In this document: piece after piece, positions 43,739 to 51,532 of the stretch | Position numbering within the stretch: position 1 is the first letter of the stretch | Layout: the number at the start of each line of letters is the position of its first letter | DNA from: Taklimakanibacter sp050246735 | Lineage (GTDB): Bacteria > Pseudomonadota > Alphaproteobacteria > Rhizobiales > Aestuariivirgaceae | Assembly (NCBI GenBank): GCA_050246735.1 | Contig: JBFWVM010000002.1 | Span: forward strand, 361,994 to 425,993 | Direction of reading: 5' to 3' | DNA: 64,000 nucleotides | Position numbers and translations under genes: made by a program | The notes under the pieces: generated by a model | The model's input: only the letters and a program-made list of their open reading frames with translations | The model's database searches: none | What the model was told of the DNA's origin: nothing

Positions 43739-45427
43739 TCAGATCAGCGCCCTCACTTCGCCCTGCTCATGGTCGCCGGAGTAGATCTTGAAGCGGCCCT
43801 GGCTTCGCTCCTCGACAAAGCGCCTGAGCATGACGCGCGTCGCCTCGTCCGGAAGACGGCTCCAGGGGATGGCATCGAAATCGACAAGCAGGGCCGGACC
43901 CTTGTCATCCAGAACGGCTTCGCCGCGATAATAGATCAGTTGGATGCGGGTTTGCGGATTTTCGAAGACGGCGAAGAGGAAGCCGAGCGATGCATCGATC
44001 CCGCTCGCGAGCAGCGATGACTTGAGAGCCGAGACGCTGCCGGCCGCACCGGCGCGGCCGGCCTCGGGCAGAATCAGGCTCTCGCCGTCCGGCGCCGGCA
44101 TCAGCACCAGCCTGCCGCCGCTTTCGAGGATCGCGCCGACAACCGTTCGTCCGTCCTGCGCGGCCGCATTGACCGCGGCCTGCTCGAGACCGAGCGAAAC
44201 ATAGCCGCCCCTGGCATAGCCAAGCGGATTGGCCTCGCCATGGGCGAAGCTCCTGATGGCGCCCATGAGAATGACATGATCGCCCGCCTCGATGACACTG
44301 GCGCGCTCGCAATCGAACCAGGCGACTGCGCCGTCGATCAAAGGGTTGCCCGAAATGGACGGATGCCAGGCGACCGAGGCGAATTTGTCGGCGCGCTTCG
44401 AAGCGAAGATGCCCGATATGTCCTTTTGCTGCTCGGCCAGGATATTCACGGCAAAGCCGGACGCCGCGGTGAAAACGGCGCAGCTCGCCGCGGCCCTGGC
44501 GATGCAGACCAGAAGCAAAGGCGGGTCAAGCGAGACGGAGGTGAAGGAATTGGCGGTGAAACCGCGGGGGGAACCTTCGCCGTCGGTGGTGGTGACCACC
44601 GTCACGCCGGTCATGAAAGTGCCGAAGGCGCTGCGCAGCTCGCGCGGATCGATCCATGCCGCGGGCTCGGCCAGGAGCTTCCGCAGGGCCTGGTTGATCG
44701 CGTCCGGCTCCATCAGGTTCATCATATGGCGCTGGCCCTCGAGGATCAGCGCCTCGCCGCGGGGAGCGGCCGCCGCCATGGCGAGCGCCATGGCCGGTGT
44801 CGAATTGGGATCGAGTGAGCCCGTGGCGAAAAGTGCGGGCATGGCGAGCCCGCCCAGCGCACCGCTGAACGCGTCGTCGCTTGTGGCAAAGATACGATAG
44901 GCGGTGGCATAGGCTTCGGGATCGACCGAGGTGAGCCGCTGACGGACTTCGCTGATGACGGTGCTCTGGCGATCGGCATCGCCGAACCAGCGGCGCAACG
45001 GCTCGTCGACATTGCCGGCGCTGCCGCTGCGGGCGATCTCCAGCGCGCGCGCCTCGACGGCCGCCCGGCTCTTGCAGTCGCGTTCATAGACCGAATTCAG
45101 CACCGCGACGCGCAAGGTGCGGGACGGATTCTTCAGCGCGAAGCCCAGTGCCACGAGGCCGCCCATGGAGTGGCCGACGATCGTGGCATTGCGGATATTG
45201 AGGTCATCGAGCAGCCGGCGAAGCTGGTCCACATAGGAATCGAGCGTTACGCCGTCCGATGCCGGCGCGCTGCCGCCGTGGCCCAGGATGTCGAGTGCCA
45301 CGACCTGATGCGTTGCGGCGAAGGCTTCGATCTGGGGACGCCAGGCATCGGCATTGAGGCCGACGCCATGGATGAAGACAATCGTCTCGCCCCCGCCCTG
45401 CGCCACATAGGCGGTGCCGCCCGCCAT
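43739..45427 (-). CDS. Alpha/beta hydrolase-flavin reductase-Nudix-like fusion
   Basis: The start is uncertain; ATG 45427 gives 562 residues, and a GTG near 45499 overlapping the upstream gene is possible. Residues 1-265 are an alpha/beta hydrolase with nucleophile Ser87 (GHSMGG) and HGVGLNADAW. Residues about 270-430 are a flavin-reductase-like FMN-binding domain (FGTFMTGVTVVTTTDGEG, GFTANSFTSVSLDPPLLL). Residues about 440-562 resemble a Nudix fold (VVGAILESGGRLVLMP) but lack the catalytic Nudix box. It would supply reduced flavin to the neighbouring LLM enzyme and hydrolyse its product. Confidence 0.82.
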   Translation of the reverse strand: MAGGTAYVAQGGGETIVFIHGVGLNADAWRPQIEAFAATHQVVALDILGHGGSAPASDGVTLDSYVDQLRRLLDDLNIRNATIVGHSMGGLVALGFALKNPSRTLRVAVLNSVYERDCKSRAAVEARALEIARSGSAGNVDEPLRRWFGDADRQSTVISEVRQRLTSVDPEAYATAYRIFATSDDAFSGALGGLAMPALFATGSLDPNSTPAMALAMAAAAPRGEALILEGQRHMMNLMEPDAINQALRKLLAEPAAWIDPRELRSAFGTFMTGVTVVTTTDGEGSPRGFTANSFTSVSLDPPLLLVCIARAAASCAVFTAASGFAVNILAEQQKDISGIFASKRADKFASVAWHPSISGNPLIDGAVAWFDCERASVIEAGDHVILMGAIRSFAHGEANPLGYARGGYVSLGLEQAAVNAAAQDGRTVVGAILESGGRLVLMPAPDGESLILPEAGRAGAAGSVSALKSSLLASGIDASLGFLFAVFENPQTRIQLIYYRGEAVLDDKGPALLVDFDAIPWSRLPDEATRVMLRRFVEERSQGRFKIYSGDHEQGEVRALI

Positions 45428-45473
45428 CTTGCGGGGGAGCGCTGTCTTCTGCCCGCTGCTTCGCGCGGCAGGC

Positions 45474-46061
45474 TCAGATATCCGTGCCGCCGAGCTCACG
45501 CAGATCCTCATAACGGTTGCCGATCCGATGATGCGGGCGCCCGCCGATCGAGCCGCCGAGCGCCACAAGAATCTCGTCTCGCGCCGGAGCATCGGGGATG
45601 GCGAAATGGATGGTCAGATAATGCGAGCGCATGCCCTCATCCGCCTTGTGCATCAGCGGAATCATCACCGGCGCGTTGGCGGGCCCGCGTATATTGGTGA
45701 AAGCGAGATAGCTCTTGGCGCCCACCGCCTTGCGATAGTGGTTGCCGAAACGCAGAGTATGGATCAGAGCGGACGCATGCTCGACCTCGCCATCGGTGCC
45801 GACGACGGCCGCCTTGCCATAGCCCTCGATGGCTTCGCCCGAACCGGCGAGCTCGATCATCATGCCGGTGAGGAGTTCTCCCAAATGGGGAGCAATCGCC
45901 ATGATCTCGGGCTTGAGGTCGTCGACGAAGCCGCGTCCGGCCCAGGGATTTCCGAGGACTGCGGCGGCGGCGAAGAGCTTGAGTGGCCGTGCGGCCGGCT
46001 TGCCGCCTTCGATCAGGGTGTTCTCGGACAATTTATAGGTCTTGCGAAGATGGAGGCTCAT
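45474..46061 (-). CDS. Amino-acid-synthesis (AA_synth) family protein
   Basis: ATG 46061 (MSLHLRKTYK) is used instead of the TTG at 46073. The 195-residue product fits the AA_synth family: LFAAAAVLGNPWAGRGFVDDL, GKAAVVGTDGEVEHASALIHTLRFGNHYRKAVGA, GSIGGRPHHRIGNRYEDL. The biochemical role of the family is poorly defined; members are found in catabolic clusters with LLM oxygenases. It is the first gene of the operon and is divergent from the GntR regulator. Confidence 0.82.
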   Translation of the reverse strand: MSLHLRKTYKLSENTLIEGGKPAARPLKLFAAAAVLGNPWAGRGFVDDLKPEIMAIAPHLGELLTGMMIELAGSGEAIEGYGKAAVVGTDGEVEHASALIHTLRFGNHYRKAVGAKSYLAFTNIRGPANAPVMIPLMHKADEGMRSHYLTIHFAIPDAPARDEILVALGGSIGGRPHHRIGNRYEDLRELGGTDI

Positions 46062-46085
46062 GGGCTCGCTCAAAATTGTCTTCTA

Positions 46086-46110
46086 GTATACTGTAAGATG
46101 GTATACAATT
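46086..46110. promoter_or_regulatory. GntR (FCD) operator candidates
   Basis: Two GTATAC cores, at 46086-46091 and 46101-46106, are 15 bp apart; the second lies in TGGTATACAATT, close to the TTGTATACAA type bound by FadR-subfamily GntR proteins. They lie between the operon start (46061) and the regulator start (46175). Autoregulation plus repression of the operon is likely. Confidence 0.6.
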
Positions 46111-46174
46111 TGAGTCAAGCCATGGAAACCGGAGGGATCATAGGATCGTGAGCCATCTTAAGGAGGGCGGGAAC

Positions 46175-46852
46175 ATGGATGATCTGAGGATCAGTCAGAC
46201 CCCCAAGACCTTGCGCGAGATCGCGCTGGAAAGAGTGCGCTCCGCCATCCTCGAATTCCGTTTCCAGCCCGGGGCGCGTCTGACCGAGCGCGATCTCTGC
46301 GGGCAGCTCGGCGTCAGCCGCTCCGTGGTTCGCGAGGTGTTGCGCCATCTCGAGACGGAAGGGTTGGTGCAGACGATCCCGCATCATGGGCCGGTCGTTG
46401 CCAGGCTCGACCGCGAGGCCGCCGCGCAGATCTATGAGATCCGCGGATTGCTGGAGGCTTCGGCCGCTCACGCGGCGGCCGAACGCGCCGATGCCAGGGC
46501 GATCGAGAAAATGGGCGTCGCCATGACCGATATCGAACGCGCCTATTCGGCGCAGGATCATCGCGCGGTGCTCGCGGCCACCACGCGATTCTACGAAACC
46601 ATGTTCCTGTGCGGCGGCAAGACCGTCGCCTGGGAAATGGTGCAGCGGCTCAATGGCCGCATCAGCCGGCTTCGAGCCATGACCATCGCCTCGGCGGACC
46701 GGCATGTGACGGGGCCGGCGCAAATGCACAAGATCTATGACGCCATCTGCCGGCATGACCCCCAATCGGCGGAAATCGCTTGCCGCGAACATGTCGCGAG
46801 GGCTGCGAAGATCGCACAGAGCCTGTTGAGCGAACAGCAGGACACTTTGTGA
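46175..46852 (+). CDS. GntR-family regulator, FCD type
   Basis: ATG 46175 is chosen because AGGAGG at 46161-46166 is ideally spaced; an upstream GTG exists at 46148. The 225-residue product has a winged helix (about 10-70, LTERDLCGQLGVSRSVVREVLRHLETEGLV) and an all-helical FCD ligand domain with metal-binding His/Asp positions. It is divergent from the LLM/aldehyde dehydrogenase operon and probably represses it until an acid or amino acid intermediate appears. Confidence 0.9.
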   Translation: MDDLRISQTPKTLREIALERVRSAILEFRFQPGARLTERDLCGQLGVSRSVVREVLRHLETEGLVQTIPHHGPVVARLDREAAAQIYEIRGLLEASAAHAAAERADARAIEKMGVAMTDIERAYSAQDHRAVLAATTRFYETMFLCGGKTVAWEMVQRLNGRISRLRAMTIASADRHVTGPAQMHKIYDAICRHDPQSAEIACREHVARAAKIAQSLLSEQQDTL

Positions 46853-46936
46853 GGAGAGGCAGGCGCGGAGCGGCGAGTGGTGAATGCAGACGGCGCTTCG
46901 TGCCCTCCGCGCGTGGCCTTGCTGACGCACCGGCGG

Positions 46937-48739
46937 CTATCCGCCGAAGATTTGGACCGGCGCCTCCAGGCAAGTCGGATCGAGCGACGTGCAAAGTTCC
47001 AGGCGCGCCAGGGACAGAGGCAGTTCGTATCGGCTGAAGTAGCGGCATGCGAGCAGCTTTCCCTGGTAGAAGATCCCATCCGCATTCGACCCGCCGCTTT
47101 TCGCAAGAGCATCGGCGGCGACGACCGCCTGCCGCAGCCAGATCCAGCCGATGACGATATGCCCGAACGCATCCAGAAAGATGGTGGCATTGGCCAATCG
47201 AAGCAGCGGATCGTCGCATGCCAGGAGAGCCTGCGTCGTCCGGGCAAGGGAATCGAGGCAGTCGCTCAGTTGCCGCGCTTCCTGCCGCAAGCGCTCCACG
47301 GCAAGGGCCGCGGCCGCCGTCTCGCGCATCATGCCCGCAAAACGCTTGAGCGTCTCGCCGTGGTCGCCGGCGATCTTCCTGCCAAGCAGATCCAGGCCCT
47401 GTATGCCGAACGTGCCCTCGTGAATGTGATTGAGCCGGTTATCGCGATAGAGGCGTTCGACCGGGAAGTCGCGCGTGTAGCCGTAGCCGCCCAGTATCTG
47501 GATGGCCCACTTGTTCGCTTCGAGGCAATGTTCCGACGGCCAGGATTTCACGACGGGTGTGAGGAGGCCCAGCAGGCTCGCCGTCCGTCTCTTCTCTTCC
47601 TGATTTTCCATGGTGGCGAGCTCGTCCACCAGGGTGGCGCAATAGAGGCACAACGCCTGCGCTCCTTCCGCCGCCGCCTTCTGGGCCAGCAGCATGCGCC
47701 TGACATCCGCGTGTTCGATGATCGGCACCTGCGGGCCCGCCGCATTCTTGAGGTCCGGCCGCCGGCCCTGGATCCGCGTCCGCGCATATTCGCTGGAGTG
47801 GAGGAAGCCGCCCAGCGCCGCCATCGTCGAAGCGTGGCCCACCCCGATCCGGGCTTCGTTCATCATGTGGAACATGTATTCGATGCCGCGATGCCGCTCG
47901 CCGATCAGAAACCCCAGGCACTCGCCGTCCTCGCCGAAGTTCAGGAGGCAGTTGGTGGTGCCGCGCTGGCCCATCTTGTGATTGAGGCCTGCCAGGGCGA
48001 CATTGTTCGATGGACCCGTCGTGCCGTCCGGGTTGACTCGCCGCTTGGGAACCAGGAACAGCGAGATGCCCTTCGTGCCGCGCGGCCCGCCGGGGACTTT
48101 GGCCAGCACCATGTGCACGATGTTCTCGGTGATCTCGTGGTCTCCGCCGGAGATCCACATCTTGCTGCCCTTGATCAGGTACAGCCCGTCCGCGCCCTCC
48201 ATCGCGGTCGTCGAGATATCCGCAAGCGAGGAGCCGGCCTGCGGCTCCGAGAGGCACATGGTCCCGAACCAGCGCCCCGCCAGCATGGGCGGAAGGAACG
48301 TCCGCTTGAGGGCATCGGAGCCGAAGGCGTCGAGGAGATTGGCCGCCGCGACGGTCAGGAACGCGTAATTGGTCACCGACGTGTTTGCACAGTTGAACAT
48401 GCCGCCGACGGCCGTATGCACGAACCACGGCGCCTGCAGCCCGCCGGCCTCCTCGGGAAAGAGCAGCGCGAAGAAGCCGGCCTCCGCATAGTCCCTGAGC
48501 GCCGCCCCGACGCCGGCCGGCACTTCGACCTTCCCGCCGACGATGACAGGCTCGTTGGCGTCGATCTCCGCGGCGATCGGCAGGAACTTCTGCTCGGCGA
48601 TCTTCTGGGCGACATCCAGCATCTGCCGGATCGCACTTCTGTCATAGGCATGGAAGCGGGGATGCCGCAGCAGCCGCTCCACATCGAGGAGCTCGAAAAG
48701 AACGAAATCCAGTTCGCGGCGGTCGACGATCATTGACAT
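46937..48739 (-). CDS. Acyl-CoA dehydrogenase, long type
   Basis: ATG 48739 (MSMIVDRRELDF) is used; the upstream part of the open frame is shadow sequence. The 600-residue flavoprotein has CLSEPQAGSSLADI, GSKMWISGGDHE, GYGYTRDFPVERLYRD and the catalytic Glu region IHEGTFGIQ. The C-terminal extension is as in long fatty-acid dehydrogenases of the FadE/DUF4102-like group. It introduces a 2,3-double bond into an acyl-CoA. It follows the SDR gene by 64 bp and is convergent with the GntR gene. Confidence 0.9.
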   Translation of the reverse strand: MSMIVDRRELDFVLFELLDVERLLRHPRFHAYDRSAIRQMLDVAQKIAEQKFLPIAAEIDANEPVIVGGKVEVPAGVGAALRDYAEAGFFALLFPEEAGGLQAPWFVHTAVGGMFNCANTSVTNYAFLTVAAANLLDAFGSDALKRTFLPPMLAGRWFGTMCLSEPQAGSSLADISTTAMEGADGLYLIKGSKMWISGGDHEITENIVHMVLAKVPGGPRGTKGISLFLVPKRRVNPDGTTGPSNNVALAGLNHKMGQRGTTNCLLNFGEDGECLGFLIGERHRGIEYMFHMMNEARIGVGHASTMAALGGFLHSSEYARTRIQGRRPDLKNAAGPQVPIIEHADVRRMLLAQKAAAEGAQALCLYCATLVDELATMENQEEKRRTASLLGLLTPVVKSWPSEHCLEANKWAIQILGGYGYTRDFPVERLYRDNRLNHIHEGTFGIQGLDLLGRKIAGDHGETLKRFAGMMRETAAAALAVERLRQEARQLSDCLDSLARTTQALLACDDPLLRLANATIFLDAFGHIVIGWIWLRQAVVAADALAKSGGSNADGIFYQGKLLACRYFSRYELPLSLARLELCTSLDPTCLEAPVQIFGG

Positions 48740-48803
48740 GGTCCGGTCCAATCCGTTTCGGAATGCTTCAAGCCGACACCAAAGTCGCGAGTGTCGATGG
48801 GAA

Positions 48804-49622
48804 TCACGGCTGTTCCCCGAGGAAATGGACGCCATGTTGGACCGACAGGCCGCCATCGATCGGCAGGATCGCCCCGGTGACATACCGGCCGGCGCGGCTG
48901 GTCAGAAAGATCGTCGCGCCCGCAATGTCGTCCGGCGCGCCGATGCGGCCGAGCGGCACCAGCCGGCCGGTGCGGCTCGCCTTGGCGTCGGTGCCCACGA
49001 AAGCGTTCATCATCCGGCTCTGGAAAGGCCCGGGCGCGAAGGCATTGACGGTGATGCGGCGCCCCGACAGCTCCAGCGCCAGATTGCGCGTCAGGTGATG
49101 CACGGCTGCCTTCGAGGCCGTATAGGCGTAGTTGCCGTCGCTGACGGGCTGGGTGCCCATGATGGAACCGAGATTGATGATGCGGGCCGGATCGTCGTCG
49201 GAAGCTGCGGCCTCCAGCAGCGGCAGCAATTCGCGCGTCAGATGGAAGACGGGGATGACGTTGACGCCGAGGAGCTTCACCCAGGCGTGATAGGGAAATG
49301 TCTCGAGCGGCTCGCCCCAGGCGGAGCCGGCGTTGTTCACCAGGATATGCAGCTTGCCCGTCCGCGCCCTGACCGCCTCGACCAGGGCGGCGATACCGGC
49401 CTCGCTGCCCACATCGCCCGTGAAGCCTTCGGCCCTGCCGCCGCCCAGTTCGTTCAGCTCCGCCGCCACCTGTTCGCAATCGGAGCCCTTGCGTGAGGCG
49501 ATCATGACGTTGGCGCGCGCCTTCACGAGCGCGGTCGCCATCATGCGGCCGATGCCGGTGGCGCCGCCTGTGACCAGCGCGGTCTTGCCGTCTATCGAGA
49601 ACAGGTCGTCCACATAGCTCAT
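48804..49622 (-). CDS. Short-chain dehydrogenase/reductase
   Basis: ATG 49622 (MSYVDDLF) is preferred because GAGAGG lies 6 bp before it. The 272-residue classical SDR has TGGATGIGR, NNAGSAWGE, catalytic Ser in NLGSIMG and YTASK. The Arg-Lys after strand 2 (ASRKGS) suggests NADP(H) use. Together with the acyl-CoA dehydrogenase gene it may form a small fatty-acid or branched-acid oxidation unit. Confidence 0.88.
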   Translation of the reverse strand: MSYVDDLFSIDGKTALVTGGATGIGRMMATALVKARANVMIASRKGSDCEQVAAELNELGGGRAEGFTGDVGSEAGIAALVEAVRARTGKLHILVNNAGSAWGEPLETFPYHAWVKLLGVNVIPVFHLTRELLPLLEAAASDDDPARIINLGSIMGTQPVSDGNYAYTASKAAVHHLTRNLALELSGRRITVNAFAPGPFQSRMMNAFVGTDAKASRTGRLVPLGRIGAPDDIAGATIFLTSRAGRYVTGAILPIDGGLSVQHGVHFLGEQP

Positions 49623-50264
49623 AGGATACCTCTCGGCGGTTCGGCGATGTCCCAATCTCGCAGAACGGCAGTTTCCGGATAGGGCAATCGTGCGTCAACA
49701 CCTGCCGTTGACCGGACAGGATGTCGGCGATGTGCAGAAGGCGTTCGAAGGAAATCCGGTTGGCATGCAATCCGCAGGAAATGCTTCCCAAGGCCGGCAA
49801 AGGTCGAATCGAGTGGCTCTCCGACAAATATGCTGCAACTATATTCGAGCGCTCCCGCAGCCTCTGGATATGATTCCAGCCCGAACGATTTGAACGAAGT
49901 AGCTGATGGTCTTTAATTCCCAGTCCGTCCAGGCATCCATGTTCAACATTCCGGACGTGAAGCTCGACGATACGGGCTTTTATTGACTGCATAGTTGTGT
50001 TTAATACCACTAGCGACGCGGAATCGGGGGAATGTCGATGGGAGGCCGGTGCATGGAGGAATGCACGGATGAGCTTGGGTTAACATCGTCGCGGGTAGAG
50101 CGGTATTTATGCGCAATGGCGACGCGCGCCAGCGGTTTTGACAGCAGTCGCTTGCATCGATATTCAAGCGCTTTTCTCGTCGAAGTTTGATCGCTTGCGA
50201 TGACTTGCGCTCCGCATCGACTGCAGGGCGGATTGAGGCGCGATCCGCATCTCGCGACGTCGTC
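49623..50264. other. Long intergenic region
   Basis: About 640 bp lie between divergently oriented SDR and AraC genes. Base composition is lower in GC than the flanks. A small hairpin (GTGCAT at 50049-50054 with ATGCAC at 50061-50066) is visible. Open frames here lack ribosome sites and protein-like composition. I see no RNA gene or mobile element, but gene loss is possible. Confidence 0.45.
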
Positions 50265-51302
50265 ATGACGGCATCGCGTCCCGATCGAGACATCGAGGGC
50301 CGGCTGTCTGTCGAGCCGGTACCGCGTGCGCCATACGACCTTAAAAACAAGACTCCGAAAACGGCGCGGATCAGAACATTTGCCGCATATGATCGGCGCG
50401 ACCAGTTCGACGTCTGTCGTGTCCGCGTCCGCGATTTCTGGGACGTCGAACTGCCTCCCGGACGCGACCCGGCTTCCGGCTTCACCGGTGAAAGTCTTTC
50501 GGCGAATCTTGGCGGACCGATCTTCTTTTCCGAACACGCGGATCCCTACATGCTGAGACGTGCCCCGCATGCAGCTGGCGGGAGTCCCATCGATCATTGG
50601 CTTCTGTTGCTCGGGCGTTCGGGCAAGGCCCGTCTTGAATTTGGCGATAGTCAAGTTCATGCAAAAGCGGGCAGTCTGTTTCTCATCGCTCTCGGCCAGG
50701 ACCATCGTGGAGTGATGAACCATTTCGAACATGTGGGCGTGGTTCTGCCACGCGACTCCATCGCTGATGCGTCCGCGCTCGACAGAGCGTCCGGGACCAT
50801 TCTTTCAGGTCCGCTCGCCCGCTTGCTCGCCGACTACCTGACCCTGCTCGAGCGGCAGATCGCCGACTTTGACGAAAGGGAACTGGTGCAGGCCGGGCGC
50901 GCGACGATCGGCATGGCTTTGGCCTGCCTACAGCCCACAGACGCCATGCCGGACGAGGCGCGGGCCGGAATGGATCAGGTGCTGTTCGAGCGCGCGAGAA
51001 CCTATATCGAAAGCCGGTTGAGCGACCCTGAGCTGTCACCCGATCTCCTGGCTCAGAAGCTTCGGGTGTCGCGCTCCAGTCTCTACAGAGCGTTCAGGCA
51101 TGTCGACGGCATCGCACGCCATATTCAGCGGGCACGTCTGGCGGCGGCGCGGGCGGCATTGCAGTCTGAAAGCCACACGCGCATAGAAGAGGTCGCTTAC
51201 GCCCACGGATTTCGGCTTGCCTCCGATTTCGCAAGGGCGTTCCGCCGTGAGTTCGGGTGCAGTCCGCGCGAAGCTCGCGAGGAGGGCGGAGGCCGGCCTT
51301 AG
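50265..51302 (+). CDS. AraC-family transcriptional regulator
   Basis: The open frame begins at 50187; ATG 50265 (MTASRPD) is the first credible start. The 345-residue product has an N-terminal cupin-like AraC ligand domain (about 60-200) and a C-terminal AraC DNA-binding domain (about 245-340) with the first helix-turn-helix LLAQKLRVSRSSLYRAF and the signature EVAYAHGFRLASDFARAFRREFGCSPREAR. It lies 230 bp upstream of the autotransporter gene in the same orientation and may control it; target and ligand are unknown. Confidence 0.88.
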   Translation: MTASRPDRDIEGRLSVEPVPRAPYDLKNKTPKTARIRTFAAYDRRDQFDVCRVRVRDFWDVELPPGRDPASGFTGESLSANLGGPIFFSEHADPYMLRRAPHAAGGSPIDHWLLLLGRSGKARLEFGDSQVHAKAGSLFLIALGQDHRGVMNHFEHVGVVLPRDSIADASALDRASGTILSGPLARLLADYLTLLERQIADFDERELVQAGRATIGMALACLQPTDAMPDEARAGMDQVLFERARTYIESRLSDPELSPDLLAQKLRVSRSSLYRAFRHVDGIARHIQRARLAAARAALQSESHTRIEEVAYAHGFRLASDFARAFRREFGCSPREAREEGGGRP

Positions 51303-51532
51303 CGAGTCCAGCGGTACTCGGAACTTTCCCAACCTTCCCAGCTTCCGATTGAGGTCATTCAGATCAGCGCGGACCCACCCGCTGCCAACGGGATTGGATG
51401 GCACGAATTGCATCGTTTTTGGGACGCGCAGCTAACGACCGCGAGGTGCAAGTGACTATAAATTAGGTTGAGGCAAGGTGCGAATGTCATCTGATTCGCG
51501 CTTGGCTTGGCGACAATTGAGGGGCGGCAATC

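Noticed and set aside
48740..50010. Upstream extensions of the frames over the acyl-CoA dehydrogenase and SDR
   Set aside because: Low-complexity or antisense-like residues with no ribosome site. Family starts at 48739 and 49622 fit better.
49690..50010. Possible small genes on either strand in the long gap
   Set aside because: Neither frame has a ribosome site, conserved motif or protein-like composition that I can defend.
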